The position numbers were made by a program, and so were the translations under genes. A DNA stretch of 8,148 nucleotides from Thermoplasmata archaeon (lineage in GTDB: Archaea > Thermoplasmatota > Thermoplasmata > UBA10834), in assembly GCA_025457845.1 (NCBI GenBank), contig JALOTO010000063.1, positions 1 through 8,148 of the forward strand, in the 5' to 3' direction. The notes beneath the pieces were generated by a model. That model saw nothing but the letters and a program-made list of their open reading frames with translations, searched no databases and was not told the DNA's origin. Positions 1 to 4,822 of the stretch are shown here, piece after piece. How positions within the stretch are numbered: position 1 is the first letter of the stretch; each line of letters starts with the position of its first letter.

Positions 1-466
1 TCCTCGCGGTGCGTCCGTCCTTGACCTTGATCCCGGAGAGCCTCTCAGCCTCGTTCAGGTTCGGGGTCGCGAGGGCGGCCATCGGGAGGAGTTTCGCCAT
101 CAAGGTCTCCACGAACCCTGAGGTGTGGAGCTCGCTCCCCGTCGTCGCGGTCATGACCGGGTCGACGACTATGGGGGCCTCCACGTTGCGGAGGACCGCG
201 GAGACGGTCTTGACTATCTCGGAGCTGTAGAGCATGCCCGTCTTGACGGCGTCGAGATGGACGTCCTCGAGCACGGAGCTGATCTGCATGGCGATGTGGT
301 CGGGGGGAATCGGGTAGATGGCGGAGACGCGGCTCGTGTTCTGCGAGGTGACGCAGGTGACGGCGGAGCAGCCGTGGACCCCGACCGCCTCGAACGCCTT
401 GAGGTCGGCCTGGAGGCCCGCTCCTCCTACCGAATCGGAGCCAGCGATGGTGAGGGCGTTGGCCAT
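1..466 (-). CDS. thiD: Hydroxymethylpyrimidine/phosphomethylpyrimidine kinase (ThiD), N-terminal part, cut by window edge
   Basis: The minus strand reads from an ATG at 466 to the window edge without a stop, giving 155 residues. ThiD phosphorylates 4-amino-5-hydroxymethyl-2-methylpyrimidine and then its monophosphate, in the cytoplasm, for thiamine synthesis. The N-terminus has the family hallmark: [20 protein letters not shown] (residues 4-23) matches the usual IAGSDSSGGAGIQADLK. It is followed by a [11 protein letters not shown] stretch (about 35-45), a VKTGMLYS stretch, and VVDPVM, a typical ribokinase-fold strand. Near the edge, the [13 protein letters not shown] stretch is also typical of ThiD. 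The ATG is chosen because the family signature starts at once and a TATA-like box lies about 26 bp upstream, predicting a leaderless transcript. Archaeal ThiD is often fused to ThiN at its C-terminus; the missing part prevents a check. Family identification is firm; a pyridoxal-kinase-like role is a less likely alternative. Confidence 0.93.
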   Translation of the reverse strand, partial: MANALTIAGSDSVGGAGLQADLKAFEAVGVHGCSAVTCVTSQNTSRVSAIYPIPPDHIAMQISSVLEDVHLDAVKTGMLYSSEIVKTVSAVLRNVEAPIVVDPVMTATTGSELHTSGFVETLMAKLLPMAALATPNLNEAERLSGIKVKDGRTAR

Positions 467-488
467 CGGACACTTGATGGGCCACGCC

Positions 489-496
489 TGATAAAG
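489..496 (-). promoter_or_regulatory. TATA-like box for thiD
   Basis: The minus strand reads CTTTATCA in a GC-rich setting, centred about 26 bp upstream of the thiD ATG. That is the normal archaeal spacing from TATA box to transcription start, so transcription should begin at or very near the start codon. No Shine-Dalgarno sequence is visible, which agrees with a leaderless mRNA. The start site itself is inferred. Confidence 0.55.
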
Positions 497-503
497 CACT
501 TGT

Positions 504-528
504 GACGGTCATGCTGGACAGGGCCGTC
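504..528. promoter_or_regulatory. Spaced inverted repeat between divergent promoters
   Basis: GACGG at 504-508 and CCGTC at 524-528 form an inverted repeat with a 15-bp spacer. Its centre (516) lies almost midway between the minus-strand TATA box of thiD and the plus-strand TATA box of the next gene. A shared operator would suit that position, but five-base arms can easily arise by chance at this GC content. Confidence 0.2.
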
Positions 529-535
529 GAATACG

Positions 536-543
536 TTCATATA
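536..543 (+). promoter_or_regulatory. TATA-like box for the 570-2988 transcription unit
   Basis: TTCATATA is centred about 30 bp upstream of the ATG at 570. The expected transcript start is within a few bases of that ATG and there is no Shine-Dalgarno sequence, so the mRNA is probably leaderless. It is the only good promoter-like element upstream of the small hypothetical gene and the large iron-sulfur gene behind it. Confidence 0.55.
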
Positions 544-569
544 CGCGCTAGCCAATCGGAACGGTCGCC

Positions 570-941
570 ATGAAAGCAGAGTCGGGTCACATCGTGTTCA
601 AGGAGAAGTTCAAGTGGAAGGACCTCGACGACGTGTTCGAGGAGCTGCTCGTGGCGTTCCTGGACGAGACCGACCAGAAGCCCGAGGACGAGGAGGTCCT
701 GCAGATGTTCCTCCGGATCAACATGATGGACATCGAGAAGAACAGGAAGCCAGAGGGCTTCAACAGGCGGGGGCGGATGAGGATGGTCTTCCCCCTGGGC
801 GGCAGGAAGGAGTTCTACATCAGGGCCGACTCCAAGACCGCGGAGGTCGTCAGGGTCACCGAGCGCCTCAGCAAGGTCCTCAAGAAGGGCGGGCTGGCGC
901 ACACGATCGACTTCGACAAGCTGACGACCATCCAGCCGTGA
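570..941 (+). CDS. Hypothetical protein, 123 aa, unrecognised family
   Basis: I do not recognise this family. The 123-residue product is soluble and highly charged, with no cysteine, no signal peptide and no membrane segment. The N-terminal half is acidic and probably helical (FEELLVAFLDETDQKPEDEE, about 19-38). The middle is basic (NRRGRMRM, about 65-72) and leads into a probable strand region (VFPLGGRKEFYIRADS). A helix follows near 90-106 (VVRVTERLSKVLKK). The ATG at 570 is supported by the TATA-like box about 30 bp upstream and by clear third-position G/C bias across the frame. The gene ends 46 bp before the LUD/CCG iron-sulfur gene on the same strand, and no second promoter is visible, so the two are probably co-transcribed. 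A small accessory or regulatory partner of that protein is possible, but no function can be assigned from the sequence. Confidence 0.85.
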   Translation: MKAESGHIVFKEKFKWKDLDDVFEELLVAFLDETDQKPEDEEVLQMFLRINMMDIEKNRKPEGFNRRGRMRMVFPLGGRKEFYIRADSKTAEVVRVTERLSKVLKKGGLAHTIDFDKLTTIQP

Positions 942-956
942 CGCATCGATAGGGCC

Positions 957-976
957 CTGGCGGCATTCGCCGGAGG
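957..976 (+). promoter_or_regulatory. Ribosome binding site with overlapping small hairpin
   Basis: GGAGG at 972-976 lies 11 bases before the ATG at 988 and is the likely Shine-Dalgarno sequence of the LUD/CCG gene. Positions 957-962 can pair with 968-973 around a GCATT loop: five Watson-Crick pairs and one G-U. This would tie up the first two bases of the ribosome site. The ribosome site is likely; a regulatory effect of the hairpin is conjecture. Confidence 0.45.
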
Positions 977-987
977 CGCATTCTCAC

Positions 988-2988
988 ATGGAGTTCAGGG
1001 AGCGCGTCAGGAGAGCGGTGGGGGACCGTGGCTCCCTCGACGGCATGAGGAAGTCGTTCCACACCATCGAGCAGAGGCAGCGCGAGAACGCCTGCCGCAT
1101 CCCGGACCTCGAGGCCAGGAAGCAGCGCCTGAGGCGCGTGAAGGAGTCGTCGGTGGGGGACGACGTGCTCGTCGCCGAGGCCATGGCCACCCTGCGCGCG
1201 AACGGGTTCAGGGTCCTCTTGGCCAAGAGCGCGGAGGCCGCCGTCAAGGTCATAGCGGACGAGGTCAAGGGCAACGCCCTCGTCGTCAAGTCCAAGTCCA
1301 ACGTCACGAAGGAGCTCCATCTCGCCGACCGCCTCGCGGAGCAGGGCGTCGAGGTGGTGGAGACCGACCTAGGCGACAGGATAGTGCAGCTCGCGAAGTG
1401 CCAGGCGGCGCATCCGACCGGACCGGCCTGCCATCTCACCAGGGGGCAGATCGCCAAGCTCTTCACCTCCCACTTCGGCAGGGAGGTCTCGGAGGATCCG
1501 TCGGAGCTCACGTCGGTCATGCGCGACGAGATCGCCGACTACATCGCGCGCGCCAAGGTCGGCATCACCGGCGCGAACGCCATCGCGGCCAGGGAGGGCG
1601 CCGTCGTGATAGTCCACAACGAGGGCAACGCGGCGAAGTGCGCCATGGTGCCCGGCAAACACATCATAGTCACGACCCCTGAGAAGGTCGTCCCCGACCT
1701 CGACGAGGCCATCAACGTCACCAAGCTGCAGACCTACCTTTCGACGGGCAAGATCATCAGCTCGTACATCAACATCATAACCGGCCAGAGCTACACCGCT
1801 GACATCGAGAAGAAGGTCTACAAGGGGATGCACGGGCCGAAGGAGGTGGTCGTCGTCCTCGTGGACGACGGGCGCATCGGGGCCGAGGACAGGGAGGCCA
1901 TGTACTGCATCGGCTGCGGGATGTGCCTCCTCAGGTGCCCCGTGTACAACGCCGTCGGCCCGGTCTTCGGGAGCGACGGGCACATGGGAGGCATCGGGGT
2001 CTACCTAGCGGGCTCGACCGGCAAGATCGACGAGGCGTCCGACGCGGGTTCGTACCTCTGCACGTCGTGCGGCGCGTGCAAGGAGGTCTGCCCGGCACTC
2101 ATCGACACCAAAAAGGGTATAATGAATGTCAGAAAGTCAGGATATGCCGATAAAAAAGGCATACTTCCGGAGCACTCCGCAGTCCTCTCCAGCGTCAGGA
2201 ACTACGACAACCCTTGGCAGGTCCCGAGGGCGAAGAAGGGGGCGTGGGCGAAGGGGCTCAACCTCAGGGAAGAGGGCGAGGTCCTCTACTTCGTCGGCTG
2301 CTCCACCTCGCTGCTGTTCCCCGACACCGCGAGGGCCGCCGTCGCCATCATCCGGTCGGTCGGCGCGGAGCCAGCGGTCCTCGGCCAGAAGGAGAGGTGC
2401 TGCGGGTCGACCGTCCACAAGCTCGGCGACGTCTCCCTCGCCCGCGAGAAGGCCGAGGGGTGTTTCGCCGACTTCAAGAAGGCGGGCGCGCGCGTGGTCG
2501 TCACATCGTGCCCAGGCTGCGCCTCCGCGCTGAACCGGCACAAGGACCTGGTCGATGGGTCGGGCATCAAGGTGCAGCACATCTCCCAGTTCCTGTCGGA
2601 GAGGATGGACCTCTCCACCCTCGAGGGCGCGAGCCCCGAAGGCCCGTTCACGTTCCACGACCCGTGCGACCTCGGCAGGGAGCTCGGCGTCTACGAGGAG
2701 CCCAGGAGGCTCCTTGCCGCCGCGGCCGGCGGGAACGTCGTCGAGATGGAGAGGTGCCGCGCGGAGAGCGCGTGCTGCGGCTCCGGGTCAGGGGTGAGGA
2801 GCGCCTTCCCCGAACTCGCATCCTCGATAGCCTCCGACCGGGTCTCGATGGCCAAGGCCGCAGGTGCGAGATCGATCGTCACGTCGTGCCCGTGGTGCGT
2901 CCAGAGCCTCAGGGAGTGCCAGGGCGACGAGGGTGCCGTCGAGGTCGTCGACCTGGTCGACCTCCTCGCGCGGTCGGTCAAGAAGTGA
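988..2988 (+). CDS. LUD domain / ferredoxin / double CCG domain iron-sulfur fusion protein (LutB-LutA or LldEF-like, HdrD-like)
   Basis: This is a 666-residue cytoplasmic electron-transfer protein with no membrane segments. Residues about 45-285 form a LUD domain (formerly DUF162) like LutB/LldF, with the typical GITGANAIAAREG and HNEGNAAKC motifs. Next come two ferredoxin motifs, C307-C310-C313-C317 and C358-C361-C364-C368. The C-terminal half has two complete cysteine-rich CCG domains: C438-x32-CC471/472-x35-C508-x2-C511 and C560-x35-CC596/597-x36-C634-x2-C637. These fit the CCG consensus of HdrB/HdrD, LutA and GlcF. In lactate utilisation, LutB and LutA pass electrons from lactate; here both are fused, as in LldEF-type proteins. 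No LutC/LldG or flavin-dependent lactate dehydrogenase gene is in the window, so the electron donor is open: lactate, another hydroxy acid or an HdrD-like partner. The ATG at 988 has GGAGG 11 bases upstream. An AT-rich patch lies at codons 373-395. Confidence 0.9.
   Translation: MEFRERVRRAVGDRGSLDGMRKSFHTIEQRQRENACRIPDLEARKQRLRRVKESSVGDDVLVAEAMATLRANGFRVLLAKSAEAAVKVIADEVKGNALVVKSKSNVTKELHLADRLAEQGVEVVETDLGDRIVQLAKCQAAHPTGPACHLTRGQIAKLFTSHFGREVSEDPSELTSVMRDEIADYIARAKVGITGANAIAAREGAVVIVHNEGNAAKCAMVPGKHIIVTTPEKVVPDLDEAINVTKLQTYLSTGKIISSYINIITGQSYTADIEKKVYKGMHGPKEVVVVLVDDGRIGAEDREAMYCIGCGMCLLRCPVYNAVGPVFGSDGHMGGIGVYLAGSTGKIDEASDAGSYLCTSCGACKEVCPALIDTKKGIMNVRKSGYADKKGILPEHSAVLSSVRNYDNPWQVPRAKKGAWAKGLNLREEGEVLYFVGCSTSLLFPDTARAAVAIIRSVGAEPAVLGQKERCCGSTVHKLGDVSLAREKAEGCFADFKKAGARVVVTSCPGCASALNRHKDLVDGSGIKVQHISQFLSERMDLSTLEGASPEGPFTFHDPCDLGRELGVYEEPRRLLAAAAGGNVVEMERCRAESACCGSGSGVRSAFPELASSIASDRVSMAKAAGARSIVTSCPWCVQSLRECQGDEGAVEVVDLVDLLARSVKK
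2105..2172 (+). other. AT-rich, atypical-codon island inside the LUD/CCG gene
   Basis: Within a strongly GC-rich gene, this stretch uses AAA, GGT, ATA, AAT, AGA, TCA, TAT and GAT in close succession. It contains GTATAATG and GATAAAAAAGG. It lies just after the second ferredoxin motif and before the first CCG domain, so it codes for the inter-domain linker. It could be a slow-translation patch, an internal promoter-like element or relaxed selection. No internal start with a good ribosome site follows it. Confidence 0.4.
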
Positions 2989-2991
2989 GCC

Positions 2992-3552
2992 TCACTGGCC
3001 GGAGAGCGCGACCTCTCTCACAACTGAGTATGTCGGCCCTCTGGGCCCGAGGACGCTCTTCTTCAGGATGACCCTGTCGATGGCGTGCTCGCCGAAGACG
3101 GTGGCCGCGTTCTGGCGCACGATCTCCTGGACGCGCGTCGTGCCGCCACCGTCCTTCGTTCGCGCGACGGTCAGGTGCGGCTTGAAACCCTTGGTGTCCC
3201 TGACGAAGCCCTTGGTCGACAGGAGCTCATCCAGCCTCGGAGCGACCTGTTGGAGGGCCTGTCCTCCCTCCATCCCGACCCATACGACCCTGATGTTGGA
3301 CATGGATGGGAACGCGCCCATCCCCTTGAGGGTGAGCCTGAAGGGCGCGATGGACCTCGTGGCCTCCTCCATCGAAGCCACTATCTCGTCGACAAGGGCC
3401 TCGTCCGTGTCTCCCAGGAACTTGAGGGTGATGTGCATCAGCTCGGGCCTGACGACCTTCAGGCCCGCCCCGGTCCTCTGCAGCTCCCTGAGGAGGCCGA
3501 CCAGCTGCTCGCCGGGCACGATGTCCGCCGATATGAACGCCCTGAACGTCAT
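2992..3552 (-). CDS. thpR: RNA 2',3'-cyclic phosphodiesterase (ThpR / LigT, 2H phosphoesterase family)
   Basis: The 186-residue product has the usual family length and begins MTFRAFISADI, matching the conserved (M)RxFIAxdl start. Two HxTx motifs define the 2H phosphoesterase active site: H40-I-T42-L in the MHITLKFLG stretch and H126-L-T128-V in the KPHLTVAR stretch. Family members open 2',3'-cyclic phosphates on RNA ends, and some were first described as 2'-5' RNA ligases, so a role in tRNA or RNA end processing in the cytoplasm is likely. The ATG at 3552 has a strong GGAGGT ribosome site at 3566-3561 with an 8-base spacer. The gene starts 16 bp after the stop of prsW on the same strand and is probably co-transcribed with it. 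Its stop lies 3 bp from the stop of the convergent iron-sulfur gene, leaving no room for a terminator between them. Confidence 0.95.
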   Translation of the reverse strand: MTFRAFISADIVPGEQLVGLLRELQRTGAGLKVVRPELMHITLKFLGDTDEALVDEIVASMEEATRSIAPFRLTLKGMGAFPSMSNIRVVWVGMEGGQALQQVAPRLDELLSTKGFVRDTKGFKPHLTVARTKDGGGTTRVQEIVRQNAATVFGEHAIDRVILKKSVLGPRGPTYSVVREVALSGQ

Positions 3553-3560
3553 CGTGTGAA

Positions 3561-3566
3561 ACCTCC
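3561..3566 (-). promoter_or_regulatory. Shine-Dalgarno site of thpR
   Basis: The minus strand reads GGAGGT 8 bases before the thpR ATG, in the 16-bp gap after the prsW stop. It supports independent initiation within a two-gene mRNA and fixes the start at 3552. Confidence 0.7.
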
Positions 3567-3568
3567 CC

Positions 3569-4330
3569 TCAACGCCGCTTCCTCCAGCCGTGCTTGTCGA
3601 GGGTCCGTATCTTGGACCTCATCGTCACGATCCCGCCTATGGCTATCATGAACGCCGCCGACAGCCCTATCAGGTACGCCGTGTCGCCCAGCTGGTCGTA
3701 GAAGATCTCGCCGAACGACGCGAAGAAGTTGAATGCCCCGTGCATGAGGACCGCGAGCAGGTAGAAGGGGATCCAGCTGCTCCCGTTCAGCCTGCTCTTC
3801 GCGATGCCCAGGCCGAAGACCGAGGACGCGCTCGCATGGAGCAGGGCAGACGAGAGGCTGCGGACCACCGCCGTGGCGATGAAGGCCTCCGTCCCGGACT
3901 CGAGGAGGGCCGTCCCCTCGTACATGAGGTTCTCCGTGGCGGCGAACCCCAGGCCCGCGGCCGCGCCGTAGACGATGCCGTTCTCGAGCTCCGTCATCGC
4001 CCGCCTGGCCTTGAAGACCCCGACAGACTTGGTCAGCTCCTCGACGAACGGGGCGATGACGCACACCAGCACGAGCGTCGTGACGCTGGGGTTCTCGCCG
4101 AAGTAGCTGTAGACGCGCTCGATGTTCTGGCTGTAGAGGAGCATCAGGAGGAGCTCGAGGATGATCGCGAGGCCGACTGAGAGGATCGCGCCGTAGGCGA
4201 AGATCCAGACGAGCCTGCCGTAGGGTTCCCTGGAGAACCGCTCAGTGTTCCTGATCCAGACCAGGTATATCACCGAAGGCACGAAGGCCACGGCGAGCAG
4301 GATGAGGACGTCTATTACCCACTGTTCCAT
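3569..4330 (-). CDS. PrsW-family intramembrane metalloprotease (CPBP/PrsW superfamily)
   Basis: The 253-residue membrane protein has about seven hydrophobic segments, near residues 4-26, 40-66, 84-96, 118-132, 150-174, 186-206 and 217-236, and a basic tail (KHGWRKRR) that is probably cytoplasmic. The family signature is complete: E97-E98 in the APFVEELTK stretch, E133-N134 in GFAATEN, R157 and H165 in the VVRSLSSALLHA stretch, and H197 with N201 in MHGAFNF. In bacterial PrsW, the protease that cleaves the anti-sigma factor RsiW, and its relatives, these glutamates and histidines are the proposed metal-binding and catalytic residues. The archaeal substrate is unknown, and no anti-sigma system is expected in an archaeon. 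The ATG at 4330 follows a TATA-like box at 4367-4360, predicting a leader of only a few bases. A perfect 12-bp palindrome lies just upstream of that box. The gene is the first of an operon with thpR. Confidence 0.9.
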   Translation of the reverse strand: MEQWVIDVLILLAVAFVPSVIYLVWIRNTERFSREPYGRLVWIFAYGAILSVGLAIILELLLMLLYSQNIERVYSYFGENPSVTTLVLVCVIAPFVEELTKSVGVFKARRAMTELENGIVYGAAAGLGFAATENLMYEGTALLESGTEAFIATAVVRSLSSALLHASASSVFGLGIAKSRLNGSSWIPFYLLAVLMHGAFNFFASFGEIFYDQLGDTAYLIGLSAAFMIAIGGIVTMRSKIRTLDKHGWRKRR

Positions 4331-4359
4331 CGGCAGACCTGAGCGGAGAGCCGCATGGG

Positions 4360-4367
4360 CTTATATC
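4360..4367 (-). promoter_or_regulatory. TATA-like box for prsW-thpR operon
   Basis: The minus strand reads GATATAAG, centred about 34 bp from the ATG at 4330. Transcription would start about 7 bases before the start codon. No strong Shine-Dalgarno sequence is seen, so near-leaderless initiation is likely. Confidence 0.6.
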
Positions 4368-4382
4368 AACATTCGGCGTGAA

Positions 4383-4394
4383 GAATCATGATTC
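4383..4394. promoter_or_regulatory. Perfect 12-bp palindrome GAATCATGATTC, candidate operator
   Basis: GAATCATGATTC is exactly self-complementary and lies about 16 bp upstream of the prsW TATA-like box, near -46 to -57 relative to the inferred start. Its low GC content contrasts with its surroundings. The size and position suit a dimeric winged-helix or helix-turn-helix regulator, most simply an activator or a repressor interfering with TFB/TBP binding. It also lies downstream of the ferredoxin gene. The binding protein is unknown. Confidence 0.4.
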
Positions 4395-4442
4395 GGGTTT
4401 GAAGGGTTTCCATACGGCGCGCAGGGCGGCCGTTGCGATGCC

Positions 4443-4619
4443 CTACTTGTCCTCGAGCTTGATCGCGTTGTTCGGGCACTCGTCGACGCAGGCGCCGCAG
4501 TCGAGGCACTTCTTCTCGTCGATTATTGCGACGTCCTCGCAGGTGATGGCCCCCTCGGGGCAGACATCTACACAGGCTCCGCAGGCAACGCATTCGTCCT
4601 TGGTGACCTTGGCTGGCAT
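4443..4619 (-). CDS. 2[4Fe-4S] ferredoxin, 58 aa
   Basis: This short gene codes for a 58-residue dicluster ferredoxin beginning MPAKVTKDEC. The two cluster motifs are intact: C10-x2-C13-x2-C16-x3-C20-P and C38-x2-C41-x2-C44-x3-C48-P. C27 is an extra cysteine between them. The length is that of clostridial-type low-potential ferredoxins, which carry electrons in the cytoplasm of anaerobes. The ATG at 4619 has a GGAGGT ribosome site 7 bases upstream and a strong TATA-like box further up, so high expression is expected. The gene is probably monocistronic, since prsW downstream has its own promoter. It may serve partners such as heterodisulfide-reductase-like proteins, 2-oxoacid oxidoreductases or hydrogenases, but the specific partner cannot be told from the window. 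No clear terminator follows it. Confidence 0.95.
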   Translation of the reverse strand: MPAKVTKDECVACGACVDVCPEGAITCEDVAIIDEKKCLDCGACVDECPNNAIKLEDK

Positions 4620-4626
4620 CTGAAAG

Positions 4627-4632
4627 ACCTCC
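4627..4632 (-). promoter_or_regulatory. Shine-Dalgarno site of the ferredoxin gene
   Basis: The minus strand reads GGAGGT with a 7-base spacer to the ATG at 4619, a near-ideal archaeal ribosome site that fixes the start of this short gene. Confidence 0.75.
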
Positions 4633-4665
4633 GTGGATCCTTGGTTTTGCGTGATTGCCTCCCTC

Positions 4666-4673
4666 CATATAAA
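4666..4673 (-). promoter_or_regulatory. TATA box for the ferredoxin gene
   Basis: The minus strand reads AAGA followed by TTTATATG, a textbook archaeal BRE/TATA pair. It predicts a transcript start near 4643 and a leader of about 24 bases that contains the GGAGGT ribosome site. It is the best-formed promoter in the window. Confidence 0.7.
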
Positions 4674-4702
4674 TCTTGTTGACCGAACCTGATGCCGTTA
4701 GA

Positions 4703-4710
4703 TTTATTTT
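4703..4710 (+). promoter_or_regulatory. TATA-like box for the amidohydrolase-usp-CBS-glyS run
   Basis: TTTATTTT lies in an AT-rich stretch (4696-4735) between divergent genes. It predicts transcription from near 4733 and a leader of about 60-90 bases, depending on the true start of the amidohydrolase. The symmetric AT-rich ferredoxin TATA box at 4666-4673 could also be read on the plus strand, so the assignment is tentative. Confidence 0.4.
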
Positions 4711-4756
4711 CGAATGTGAGAATCAAAATCTGGATTGGCCTCGGACCCGCCCATTC

Positions 4757-4768
4757 GGGGCGCGCCCC
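4757..4768. promoter_or_regulatory. Perfect 12-bp palindrome GGGGCGCGCCCC in the amidohydrolase leader
   Basis: GGGGCGCGCCCC is exactly self-complementary and lies between the presumed promoter (4703-4710) and the possible starts at 4793 and 4823. A downstream operator is possible. GC-only palindromes occur by chance more often in a GC-rich genome, so the support is weak. Confidence 0.25.
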
Positions 4769-4822
4769 CTCTAACATTCGACAGTCTCTTAGGTGTGTGC
4801 GGTTATTCGCGTGGACGGACCC

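Noticed and set aside
45..512. 155-codon minus-strand frame starting at 512
   Set aside because: It is out of frame with the ThiD coding sequence and Arg/Gly/Pro-rich; the real frame starts at 466 and shows the ThiD signature.
2984..2996. Inverted repeat AGTGAG-C-CTCACT as a bidirectional terminator
   Set aside because: The one-base centre cannot form a proper hairpin with the full arms, no T-run follows, and the symmetry arises partly from the two facing TGA stops.
2214..3071. 285-codon plus-strand frame overlapping the LUD/CCG gene and running into thpR
   Set aside because: The product is Arg/Gly/Pro-rich shadow sequence with no domain, while the overlapping frame contains complete iron-sulfur motifs.
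4331..4442. Terminator or tRNA gene in the ferredoxin-prsW gap
   Set aside because: No T-rich tract after a stem and no cloverleaf pattern were found; only the prsW promoter and the palindrome are supported.
4378..4623. 81-codon plus-strand frame across the ferredoxin gene
   Set aside because: The minus strand codes for a ferredoxin with all eight cluster cysteines, a ribosome site and a TATA box. The plus-strand frame is its shadow.
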